From NCBI RefSeq assembly GCF_000245015.1, contig NZ_JH600070.1:3678684-3742683 (forward strand): a stretch of 64,000 nt of DNA, in the 5' to 3' direction. Positions within the stretch are counted from its first letter, which is position 1. Each line of letters begins with the position of its first letter. Positions 47,835 to 56,203 of the stretch are shown here, in pieces. Source of the DNA: Beggiatoa alba B18LD. GTDB lineage: Bacteria > Pseudomonadota > Gammaproteobacteria > Beggiatoales > Beggiatoaceae. The notes beneath the pieces are model-generated. The model ran no database searches. It was not told where the DNA came from and saw nothing but the letters and a program-made list of their open reading frames with translations. The translations under genes were made by a program, and so were the position numbers.

Positions 47835-48743
47835 TTATAAAAACCCATTACGGCGCAACCAAATATAAATTAAACCAACAAACCCAACAAACGACCCCCA
47901 CACCGCAAAATAACCATAATGCCAATGTAACTCGGGCATATAATCAAAATTCATCCCATAAATGCCCGCGATAAAAGTTAAAGGCATAAAAAACACAGAA
48001 AAAATAGTTAATACCCGCATTGTCTCATTCGTTTTATACGACGCTAACGACAAGTTTAACGTCAACAAGTTATCCGCACTCTCAACCGTATGGTCAACTA
48101 AAAAACATAAACTTTCTAACTCTTCGCGCAAATCTTGCAATAATGGACTATGTAACTCAAACGGCGAATCTAACTTAATTAAAATATCTTGGAACAAATA
48201 CAACATTCTTTGATAAATTGACATTTTTCGCCGTAATAAATATAAATTTTGTACAGAATCAATCGTTGATTTCCCCTCAAAAATCGTTGCTTCAAACCGC
48301 TCTAATTCGCCTTGACCCGTCACTAATGGAGCTTCATAAGATTTAATCACCCCTTTCAACAAATCACGCAAAACTAATACAACTAACTCATTAAAATGGA
48401 TTGATTGAGACTGTTCCCATTTTTCCCGCAATTCATCTAAAAAAGATAAATCCACACGGTGAACCGTAATCAAAAAATCTTTACTCAAAAAAATAGCAAT
48501 TTTACGAGTCAATTGATGCACATTATTCGCAGTCTCTGGCGCATTTTCATCAAAAACCCGCACAATGATAAAATTAACCCCTTTAATATCCTCCTGTTTT
48601 GGCAAATGCTCAGGCTGTAAACAATCCTGTATTGCCGTTTGATGAATAGAAAATTCATGTCCTAAGTTTTCTAACTCCTCATAAGTCGGACTAACAACAT
48701 CAATCCACTGAAAATCATTATTTTTTAAGACAACTCTACGCAT
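47835..48743 (-). CDS. corA: CorA-family magnesium/divalent metal channel
   Basis: 302 residues. Two C-terminal membrane helices around the selectivity motif YGMNF and the following MPELHW loop. The long helical cytoplasmic part (LDELREKW, LYLLRRKMSIYQRMLYLFQDI) is normal for the family. AGAGG lies 8 bases before the ATG. Type III CRISPR systems sometimes use CorA effectors, but this copy lies 30 kb from the CRISPR genes and looks like a housekeeping transporter. Confidence 0.93.
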   Translation of the reverse strand: MRRVVLKNNDFQWIDVVSPTYEELENLGHEFSIHQTAIQDCLQPEHLPKQEDIKGVNFIIVRVFDENAPETANNVHQLTRKIAIFLSKDFLITVHRVDLSFLDELREKWEQSQSIHFNELVVLVLRDLLKGVIKSYEAPLVTGQGELERFEATIFEGKSTIDSVQNLYLLRRKMSIYQRMLYLFQDILIKLDSPFELHSPLLQDLREELESLCFLVDHTVESADNLLTLNLSLASYKTNETMRVLTIFSVFFMPLTFIAGIYGMNFDYMPELHWHYGYFAVWGSFVGFVGLIYIWLRRNGFL

Positions 48744-48829
48744 TAAAATGCCTCTTTATCTCAAGAACGGGATTTGCAACAATGGTACACTGAAAAAAAT
48801 AAACCCCCAACAATGCCAAAAACAATCGT

Positions 48830-49750
48830 ATGTTTAAAAACCTTTTTCTCTTTCGCTTTTTAAAACCCTTTACCCTCTCTACTGATGAACTCCATCAAAA
48901 ACTGGCTGAACAAGCATTTCGCCCTTGTGGCGGGCTGGATTTATACAGCATGGGCTGGGTACCGCCTTTAGGGCAAGAAGCGAATTACTACACCCATAGT
49001 ATTAATAACTGCATCATATTCACCGCTCGCCGTCAGGAAAAAATCCTCCCTGCAAGCGTCATTCGTGAACATTTAGATGAGAAAGTTAAAGAAATAGAAT
49101 CAACAGAACATCGTAAATTAAGCAAAAAAGAAAAAAATGTGTTAAAAGAAGAAGTTTTGCAAACCCTTATCCCCCGTGCATTTAGCCGTACTAGCCATTT
49201 ATCCGCCTATATTGATGTACAAAATGGTTGGTTAATCGTCAATACAGGCAGCGAGAAAAAAGCCCAAGAATTGACAGTTTTATTACGCAAAACGATAGAT
49301 AGCTTACCGATAGTCATTCCACACACAAACCGCGCCCCCGCCTCCGTCATGACAGCATGGTTGAGCGAACAGCAATACCCGCATGATTTTAAAATAGAAG
49401 ATGCTTGCCAAATGGTGGACAATGAGCAGGCAAGCGTACAGTGTAGAAAACAGGATTTATTAACGGAAGAAATTCACGGACATTTAGAAGCAGGCAAACA
49501 GGTAAAAAAACTCGCTTTGCAATGGGAAGAGCGTTTAAGTCTTGTATTAACCGATGAATTAGTGATTCGCAATTTACGCTTTTTAAATGAAAGCCCTGAA
49601 ACTGATGGTAGTAGCGAAGATGCTAAAGAAAGTTATACCGAACGTTTTGATAGTGAGTTCACCTTGATGATTTTAGAGTTACGCCAATTTTTACCACGTT
49701 TGTTTGAAGTGTTTGGCGGAGAGAATGAGGAGAGTTATCAGCGGTTATAA
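48830..49750 (+). CDS. rdgC: Recombination-associated protein RdgC
   Basis: 306 residues. MFKNLFLFRF at the start, then AFRPCGGLDLYSMGWVPPLG, RQEKILPASVIREHL, and RKLSKKEKNVLKEEV are diagnostic. RdgC is a ring-shaped DNA-binding protein of the nucleoid that limits RecA. Single gene; ends at a hairpin shared with nadB. Confidence 0.95.
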   Translation: MFKNLFLFRFLKPFTLSTDELHQKLAEQAFRPCGGLDLYSMGWVPPLGQEANYYTHSINNCIIFTARRQEKILPASVIREHLDEKVKEIESTEHRKLSKKEKNVLKEEVLQTLIPRAFSRTSHLSAYIDVQNGWLIVNTGSEKKAQELTVLLRKTIDSLPIVIPHTNRAPASVMTAWLSEQQYPHDFKIEDACQMVDNEQASVQCRKQDLLTEEIHGHLEAGKQVKKLALQWEERLSLVLTDELVIRNLRFLNESPETDGSSEDAKESYTERFDSEFTLMILELRQFLPRLFEVFGGENEESYQRL

Positions 49751-49782
49751 GTGTTTTTTCTTTGAAACTGCGTGATGATTCT

Positions 49783-49815
49783 AGGACTGGCAGTCCTTGA
49801 AGGACTGCCAGTCCT
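49783..49815. terminator. Bidirectional terminator between rdgC and nadB
   Basis: 15-bp arms AGGACTGGCAGTCCT (49783-49797) and AGGACTGCCAGTCCT (49801-49815), then TTCTTTTT. The same CTGCCAGTCC word occurs in repeat copy A at about 19525-19540, so it may belong to the same repeat pool. Confidence 0.75.
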
Positions 49816-49833
49816 TTCTTTTTGACTGGATGA

Positions 49834-51426
49834 CTAGGGCATTAAAATCGTATTTTCTGGCTCTGGCAAGCGTTCAGGATAATCTAGGGTGTAATGTAAG
49901 CCACGGCTTTCTTTACGTAGTAAAGCAGAGCGGATAATTAAATCAGCAACAACCACTAAATTCCGTAATTCAATTAAATCGTTTGTAACGCGGAAATTAC
50001 TATAATATTCATGAATTTCGTTTTGTAATAAGTCAACCCGTCGTTTTGCCCGTTCTAGGCGTTTGGTAGTGCGGACAATGCCGACATAATCCCACATAAA
50101 CCGTCGTAATTCGTCCCAGTTGTGTGAGACGACAACTTCTTCATCGGAATCCGTTACACGGCTTTCGTCCCAATCAGGTACGGTTGGCGGTGTTGCGACA
50201 GTATCGAGTTCTTTCAAAATATCTTGGCTGGCACTGTGTCCAAATACTAGACATTCTAGTAAGGAATTGCTCGCCATACGGTTTGCGCCATGTAGTCCCG
50301 TAAATGCGGATTCTCCAATGCAATATAAGCCTGCAATATCGGTGCGTCCGTGTTGGTCGGTAACAACGCCGCCGCAGGTGTAATGGGCTGCGGGTACAAT
50401 CGGAATTGGTTGATTTGCCATGTCGTAGCCCAATTCTAAACAGCGATGATAGATATTGGGGAAATGGGAAACAATGAATTGTTCGGATTTATGGGTTATG
50501 TCTAAAAAGACGTAATCGCTACCGATGCGCTTCATTTCGTGGTCTATGGCGCGGGCGACGATGTCGCGGGGGGCAAGTTCGGCACGGGGGTCAAAGCGAT
50601 GCATGAAGGGTGTGCCATCGGGGAGGAGTAAGCGTCCACCTTCGCCCCGTACTGCTTCGCTGATGAGAAATGATTTTGCTTCGGGGTGAAATAAACATGT
50701 CGGGTGGAATTGGATAAATTCCATATTGCCCACTCGACAGCCTGCTCGCCATGCCATCGCAATGCCATCGCCTGTCGCAACGTCGGGGTTGCTGGTATAT
50801 AGATAGACTTTGCCCGCACCGCCTGTGGCTAGGACGACAAAACGCGCCCGCATGGCTATCACTTCGTTGGTGTCGCGGTTTAAGACGTAAGCCCCAATAC
50901 AGCGGTTTGTATTTAGCCCTAATTTTTTGCCTGTAATCAGGTCGATAGTAATGTGGCGTTCTAAAAGTTGAATATTGGGATGTACAGCGGCTTTTGCGGT
51001 GAGTGCAGTAACAACGGCTTTTCCTGTGGCATCGTCGACATGGATAACGCGACGGTGGCTGTGTCCGCCTTCACGGGTCAGATGATAGGTTAATTGCCCA
51101 TCAATATTGGATTCTTGGGTAAAGGGTACGCCTTGTTTTATCAGCCATGCAATGCGTTCAGGGCCTTCGGCGACGGTGAAATTGACGATGTCGCGGTTGC
51201 AAAGTCCTGCACCTGCGTTGAGGGTGTCTTCCACGTGGGAAGTGAGGGAGTCATCTTCACCCAGTACAACGGAAATTCCCCCTTGCGCGTATTGGGTGCT
51301 GCCTGAATCTATGGAGGCTTTAGAGAGGACGGCGATGCGTGCATGGTCTGCTAGTTCTAAAGCAAGGCTTAGTCCTGCCGCCCCGCTTCCTATTACGAGT
51401 ACATCATATTCAGCCTGTTGGGTCAT
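49834..51426 (-). CDS. nadB: L-aspartate oxidase NadB
   Basis: 530 residues. FAD-binding [18 protein letters not shown]; substrate and flavin segments [48 protein letters not shown] and [20 protein letters not shown] are all present. It oxidises aspartate to iminoaspartate, the first step of NAD synthesis. The succinate dehydrogenase family relative is excluded by the NadB-type end and lack of partner subunits. Single gene. Confidence 0.96.
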   Translation of the reverse strand: MTQQAEYDVLVIGSGAAGLSLALELADHARIAVLSKASIDSGSTQYAQGGISVVLGEDDSLTSHVEDTLNAGAGLCNRDIVNFTVAEGPERIAWLIKQGVPFTQESNIDGQLTYHLTREGGHSHRRVIHVDDATGKAVVTALTAKAAVHPNIQLLERHITIDLITGKKLGLNTNRCIGAYVLNRDTNEVIAMRARFVVLATGGAGKVYLYTSNPDVATGDGIAMAWRAGCRVGNMEFIQFHPTCLFHPEAKSFLISEAVRGEGGRLLLPDGTPFMHRFDPRAELAPRDIVARAIDHEMKRIGSDYVFLDITHKSEQFIVSHFPNIYHRCLELGYDMANQPIPIVPAAHYTCGGVVTDQHGRTDIAGLYCIGESAFTGLHGANRMASNSLLECLVFGHSASQDILKELDTVATPPTVPDWDESRVTDSDEEVVVSHNWDELRRFMWDYVGIVRTTKRLERAKRRVDLLQNEIHEYYSNFRVTNDLIELRNLVVVADLIIRSALLRKESRGLHYTLDYPERLPEPENTILMP

Positions 51427-51615
51427 GATTTATTCAAGTTCTTCCGTAATCTTAGCTGGTTAGCTTATTAATTTGGTGTTGTGATTTTTTGAACAACCTA
51501 GTAAAAAGATTAACATAATTTTTTATTTTTTAATTATGCCGTTTGTAAGGGATTTCAGGGCTATTAGGGTATCGCAAATTAGATAAAGGTTATTTTTTGT
51601 CAAAGTGGGGTGTGT

Positions 51616-52401
51616 TTAGGAATATTCACGCGGTTGGTCAAAATAAAAGAGGGTTTGCCCGCTGGCGGTGGTTAGTATTTCGCTGTGAAGTTGGAAGTTG
51701 TCGCGTAATGTTTGTGGGGTTAATACGGTTTGTGGTGTTCCCATCGCTTGTAGTTGTCCTGCGTTTAATAAAATGACTTGGTCGGCGTAGCGAAGTGCGG
51801 CATTGATATCGTGTAGGGATAAAAGCATTAAATGTCCTTCATCTGCGAGTTGGCGACAGAGTTGGAGAATGCTAAGTGCGTGGGCAATATCTAGGCTTGC
51901 AGTAGGTTCGTCGAGTAGGAGTATATTGGCTTGTGTTGCTAGACTACGGGCGATAATAACGCGCTGTTTTTCACCGCCTGAGAGTTCATGAAACCAGCGT
52001 TGTGCAAGGTGTTGGGTATCGGTACGGTAAAGTGCTTGAGTGACACTGTCGCGGTCTTGTGTCGTTTCTGCTTGGAAACGTCCTAAATGGGGATTGCGTC
52101 CCATCATGACGATGTCCCAAACGGTGAGGGCAAATTCAAAATGGGTTTGTTGGGGTACATAGCTGATTTGGGTGGCGAGTTGTTGACGAGGAATGCGTCG
52201 AAGTTCGGTCGAATTTAAGTAAACGTGTCCTGTTGTTGGCGGGTATAAACCAGCGAGGAGTTTTAATAAGGTGGTTTTGCCTGCTCCGTTGAGTCCCAGT
52301 AATGCAACGAGTTGCCCGCTAGATAAGTAGAGCGTGATATGCTGTAGTAGTGTTTTTTTAGCAAGAATGACACTGGCTTGTTGTGTTTGTAACTGGTTCA
52401 T
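51616..52401 (-). CDS. FecE/BtuD-type ABC transporter ATPase, orphan
   Basis: 261 residues. Walker A LLGLNGAGKTT, Q-loop SYVPQQTHF, signature ELSGGEKQRVIIARSLA, Walker B ILLLDEPTASLD, and H-switch SLHDINAALRYAD. The family imports iron-siderophores, haem or cobalamin. No permease or binding-protein gene lies on either side, so the partners must be elsewhere. It is 189 bases upstream of nadB on the same strand. Confidence 0.88.
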   Translation of the reverse strand: MNQLQTQQASVILAKKTLLQHITLYLSSGQLVALLGLNGAGKTTLLKLLAGLYPPTTGHVYLNSTELRRIPRQQLATQISYVPQQTHFEFALTVWDIVMMGRNPHLGRFQAETTQDRDSVTQALYRTDTQHLAQRWFHELSGGEKQRVIIARSLATQANILLLDEPTASLDIAHALSILQLCRQLADEGHLMLLSLHDINAALRYADQVILLNAGQLQAMGTPQTVLTPQTLRDNFQLHSEILTTASGQTLFYFDQPREYS

Positions 52402-52569
52402 AAAATTGGAAAATTAAATATGAGCTTTCAGCTATGGCGTAAATTCTGCATTTCTTATCTTAATCAATGTTAATGCGCTGTATTGATTGTGTTAGCATTT
52501 GAATCAATAGTTTTTTATAAAACATTCTGTTTTTAATTTTTAGAGAATTGTCAAAATTTTATTTAATTT

Positions 52570-53640
52570 ATGATTCATTACGCCCCTTTTTCAGGGAGTT
52601 ATCTCCCAACAGATGTTTTATTATTGTTTAAGCCCATTCTGATTGAATCTCTTGAGACTTCACAGGTCGTAAACATACGTACAGGTGAGCCTATTGTAGA
52701 GCCGTTACCAACGGAAGATTATTTAACATTTTTTTATCAAGCTGTTACGCATAATAAGAAAAAGTTAGCGTATCACATTTTAAGTTTGGCGCATTTACTC
52801 CACACGACAAAATCACAGTTTACGTTAGTCTCTTTAGCCCGTTCTGGCACTCCTATCGGTGTTTTAATCAAACGAACCTTAGAGGCTGTGTTTAGTCAAA
52901 CAGTTCCCCATTATTCAATATCGCTGATTCGTGAAAAAGGCATCGATGAAAATGCATTAAGATATATTTTGGAACAACAGGGGACAAATGGAGAGGATAT
53001 TGTTTTTATTGATGCGTGGACGGGGAAGGGGATTTTAACCCGCGAATTGCATAAATGGGTTTCATTGTTTAATCATCATTTTAATACCTGTATTTCTACA
53101 AAATTGTGGGTTATTACGAATATTGCAGGCGGCGCGGTTAATTCGATTAGTTTGGAAGATTATTTAATTCCATCAGCATTGTTAAAAACGACGGTTAGCG
53201 GTTTAACCAGTCAGGCAATTTTGCATCGTCGTTATGTAGGCGTTGATGATTTTCATGGCTGTTTTTTTTATCAGGCTTACCAACAGCAAGATTTATCATT
53301 ATGGTTTGTTGAACAAATCATGGCTGAAGTTAACGCATTAGCAGAACATCCCGTCAGTTATGCAACCGTCAGTGCAGAGGCAAAAATATTGCGTCAACAA
53401 GAAAATGCGAATTTCTTAGAATATTTAATGCGCCATCTCCATATTCCACACAGTAGCCATATTTATCCAAGCATTGGTGGCACTATCCGTGTGTTATTAC
53501 GCCATATGCCTCAAAAAATTTTGGTCAAGCGACCACAATGTATAGATGTTGCTGCAATTGAGTATTTAGCAAATATAAAACAAGTGCCTATTGAAGTTCA
53601 TACCGAGATGCCCTATCAGGCTGTCGGCATTATGAATTAA
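52570..53640 (+). CDS. StiP-family (phosphoribosyltransferase-like) protein
   Basis: 356 residues. PFSGSYLPTDVLLLFKPI at the start, then LVSLARSGTPIGVLIKR, ENALRYILEQ, FIDAWTGKGILTRELHK, and DEFHGC-like VDDFHGCFFYQ fit the cysteine-protease-StiP/PRTase family. FIDAWTGKG resembles a PRPP-binding loop. Family members normally sit with tellurite-resistance and nucleoside-like biosynthesis genes; here it is alone. Substrate unknown. Confidence 0.7.
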   Translation: MIHYAPFSGSYLPTDVLLLFKPILIESLETSQVVNIRTGEPIVEPLPTEDYLTFFYQAVTHNKKKLAYHILSLAHLLHTTKSQFTLVSLARSGTPIGVLIKRTLEAVFSQTVPHYSISLIREKGIDENALRYILEQQGTNGEDIVFIDAWTGKGILTRELHKWVSLFNHHFNTCISTKLWVITNIAGGAVNSISLEDYLIPSALLKTTVSGLTSQAILHRRYVGVDDFHGCFFYQAYQQQDLSLWFVEQIMAEVNALAEHPVSYATVSAEAKILRQQENANFLEYLMRHLHIPHSSHIYPSIGGTIRVLLRHMPQKILVKRPQCIDVAAIEYLANIKQVPIEVHTEMPYQAVGIMN

Positions 53641-53707
53641 TCCTAACCTTAACAGCCAACTAACTATTTTTTATAAAAAAGACCCTATCTAAATCGTATA
53701 GTAATGG

Positions 53708-53736
53708 TTGCAGGTGAGTATAACGTCATCTATACT
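53708..53736 (+). promoter_or_regulatory. Sigma-70 promoter upstream of rimP
   Basis: TTGCAG (53708-53713), a 17-base spacer and TATACT (53731-53736). Well matched, and oriented to rimP-nusA-infB. Confidence 0.65.
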
Positions 53737-53760
53737 ATGCAGAAAATTTCGCATTAACCA

Positions 53761-53787
53761 AAAGCCCCCTTTTTAGGGGGTTTTTGC
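53761..53787 (+). terminator. Strong hairpin terminator just after the promoter
   Basis: AAAAG-CCCCC, six-base loop, GGGGG-TTTTT. About 20 bases after the predicted start of the preceding promoter and 120 bases after the StiP stop. It may end the StiP message or truncate the rimP message. Confidence 0.75.
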
Positions 53788-53922
53788 TGAATGAGGCGAC
53801 AGCTTTGTATATTCCAAGCGTTTAAATAAGGCAGGGCAAGGTATTCATAACATGCAAATACAACACAACATTTACCAACGAATGCTGTGAGAGTGCACGC
53901 TATGAAGGGGCAAGCAAAGGAG

Positions 53923-53945
53923 TGGGCAATATGCCCATTTTTTAT
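53923..53945 (+). terminator. Attenuator-like hairpin in the rimP leader
   Basis: Stem TGGGCA (53923-53928) / TGCCCA (53932-53937), three-base loop, then TTTTTTATTTTA. A leader hairpin of this kind, with a conserved purine-rich stretch before it, is known before rimP in gammaproteobacteria. Likely controls read-through into the operon. Confidence 0.65.
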
Positions 53946-54019
53946 TTTATAGATAGGTTAAATCAACACATGATTAATATGTTTATATCAGCAGTTAGTC
54001 ATGTCTATGAAGTGGAATT

Positions 54020-54493
54020 ATGTTTGATACGAAGTTACAAGCGTTATTAGAACCCACCGTTACCGCACTCGGTTATGAATTAGTTGGCGTGGATCGTCTC
54101 TCTCAAGGATTAAGCCGTGGGATTTTACTGCGCATTTACATTGACAGCGCGGTAGGCATCACCCTAGACGATTGTGAACGTGTGAGTAATCAAGTGAGTG
54201 GGGTGCTTGATGTTGAAGACCCCATTAAAAGTCATTACACCCTAGAAGTTTCTTCGCCTGGTTTAGATAGACCCCTATTCACCCTCGAACACTTTACCCG
54301 TTTTATTGGTCGCCACGTGAATATTCGCTTAACAAAGCCCTTAGGCACACGGCGAAATTTCGTCGGTTTGCTTGAAAATGTGCAAGACCAACAAATTCTA
54401 CTCGTGGTAGAAGGGACAGCGTACAGCCTGCCTTACGAACAGATAGACAAAGCACGCCTAGTGCCTGAAGAACTCAACTTTGCAAAACATTAA
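54020..54493 (+). CDS. rimP: Ribosome maturation factor RimP
   Basis: 157 residues. LEPTVTALGYELVGVD and LRIYIDSAVGITLDDCERVSNQVSGVLDVEDPI are conserved RimP segments, followed by YTLEVSSPGLDRPLF. It assists 30S subunit maturation. First gene of rimP-nusA-infB-rbfA-truB. Confidence 0.96.
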   Translation: MFDTKLQALLEPTVTALGYELVGVDRLSQGLSRGILLRIYIDSAVGITLDDCERVSNQVSGVLDVEDPIKSHYTLEVSSPGLDRPLFTLEHFTRFIGRHVNIRLTKPLGTRRNFVGLLENVQDQQILLVVEGTAYSLPYEQIDKARLVPEELNFAKH

Positions 54494-54517
54494 GTCTTCT
54501 GGATAGAGGGAATGGCT

Positions 54518-56017
54518 ATGAATAAAGAAATCCTACAAGTTGTAGAAGTGGTTTCCAATGAAAAGGGCGTGAGCAAAAATACAATTTTTGAAGCCTTAGA
54601 ATGTGCTTTAGCAAGTGCCACTAAGAAACGTTACAGCAATGAAATCGATGTGCGCGTTACCATCAACCGCCAAACAGGCGATTATCAAACCGTTCGCCGT
54701 TGGATAGTGGTCGAAAGCGAAATACAACGCCCTGAACAACAAGCAAAACAAATTAGTTTTGCGGATGCCCAGAAAAAAGATAATCAATTGACCATTGGCG
54801 ACTATTGGGAAGAACAAATCGAATCTGTGAACTTTGACCGCATTGGCGCGCAAACGGCCAAACAAGTCATCGTGCAAAAAATTCGCGAAGCAGAACGCGC
54901 ACTCATTATCGATGCATACGCCAGCCGTCAAGGCGAAATTATCAGCGGTATCGTAAAACGCATCGAAAAGGGCAATATCATCGTCGACGTTGGTAGCAAC
55001 ACTGAGGCAATGATACCCCGTGATGAACTGATACCCCGCGAAGCCGTCCGTACTAATGACCGCATTCGTGGTTTTTTAAAGAGCGTTCGCTTTGAACAAC
55101 GAGGGCCTCAACTTTTTTTAAATCGCACCTCCCCCGACTTTCTAAAAGCCTTATTCACTGTAGAAGTGCCCGAAATTGGCGAAGGACTGATCGAAATCAT
55201 CAGTGCCGCCCGTGATCCTGGTTTACGTGCTAAAATTGCGGTGCGCAGCAAAGATGCCCGCTTAGACCCTGTTGGTGCCTGTATTGGAATGCGTCGCTCA
55301 CGGGTTCAAGCGGTTATGAATGAACTCTGTGGCGAAAAAATTGATATTATTCTATGGGATGAAAATCCTGCGCAATTCGTAATCAATGCCATGTCACCTG
55401 CGGAAGTAGTCTCCATCATACTTGATGAAGATGCCCACAGCATGGATGTCGCCGTAAAAGAAGAGCAACTTTCTCAAGCAATTGGAAAAGGCGGACAAAA
55501 TGTTAAGCTCGCCAGCCAACTCACAGGCTGGACACTCAACGTGATGACCGAATCCCAAGCAGAACAAAAAAACGAAGCAGAAATGCAAGTGTTACGTAAC
55601 ATGTTCGTGCAAAAACTAGACATAGAAGGAGAAATCGCTGATATCCTCGTACGTGAAGGCTTCTCTAGCCTTGAAGAAGTCGCCTACGTACCACTGAGCG
55701 AAATGTTAGAAATCGAAGAATTTGACGAAGACTTAGTAAAAGAACTACGCAATCGGGCAAAAGACGCGCTCGTAACTAACGCAATTGCCGAAGAAGAAAC
55801 CCTAAGCGATGCACAACCTGCCGAAGACCTTGCTAATATGGAAGGCATGGACAGTGAACTTGCTAAACGCTTAGCCAGTCACGGCATCATCAGCATGGAT
55901 GATTTAGCCGAACAATCGGTCGACGACTTAATGAGTGTAAGCGGAGTCGATAAAGCCCGCGCTAGCACATTAATCATGCAAGCCCGTGCCCCTTGGTTTG
56001 AACAGGAAAAACAATAA
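54518..56017 (+). CDS. nusA: Transcription elongation/termination factor NusA
   Basis: About 499 residues. MNKEILQVVEVVSNEKGV at 54518 is the family start, with GAGGG about 8 bases upstream; an ATG 6 bases earlier is too close. N-terminal RNA polymerase-binding domain, S1 domain (GEIISGIVKRIEKGNIIVDVG), KH1 (DPVGACIGMRRSRVQAV) and KH2 (QAIGKGGQNVKLA), then two acidic helix-hairpin repeats (ADILVREGFSSLEEVAYVP; MEGMDSELAKRLASHGI). Confidence 0.97.
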   Translation: MNKEILQVVEVVSNEKGVSKNTIFEALECALASATKKRYSNEIDVRVTINRQTGDYQTVRRWIVVESEIQRPEQQAKQISFADAQKKDNQLTIGDYWEEQIESVNFDRIGAQTAKQVIVQKIREAERALIIDAYASRQGEIISGIVKRIEKGNIIVDVGSNTEAMIPRDELIPREAVRTNDRIRGFLKSVRFEQRGPQLFLNRTSPDFLKALFTVEVPEIGEGLIEIISAARDPGLRAKIAVRSKDARLDPVGACIGMRRSRVQAVMNELCGEKIDIILWDENPAQFVINAMSPAEVVSIILDEDAHSMDVAVKEEQLSQAIGKGGQNVKLASQLTGWTLNVMTESQAEQKNEAEMQVLRNMFVQKLDIEGEIADILVREGFSSLEEVAYVPLSEMLEIEEFDEDLVKELRNRAKDALVTNAIAEEETLSDAQPAEDLANMEGMDSELAKRLASHGIISMDDLAEQSVDDLMSVSGVDKARASTLIMQARAPWFEQEKQ

Positions 56018-56203
56018 TTAAGGTCATCAAATGCTTCATTGTGCAACTCGCAAAACCAGATGCACCAAAAAATTCGCACAATAAGCCCCAGAAAATCCTT
56101 AGTAAACGAGTGTGAAGATTCACACTCCCTATTCATCCGCTTGTGTACTTATGGCTAACGATTCAAGCCCAACGAATAACTAAACCCGGTAACTGAGAGT
56201 AGT

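Noticed and set aside
47835-48743. CorA as a type III CRISPR effector
   Set aside because: It has the ordinary CorA length, the YGMNF motif and no extra domain, and lies about 30 kb from the CRISPR genes.
53788-53922. Possible tRNA or structured RNA before rimP
   Set aside because: No T-loop GTTCGAATC-like motif and no cloverleaf pairing found; only the leader hairpins are supported.
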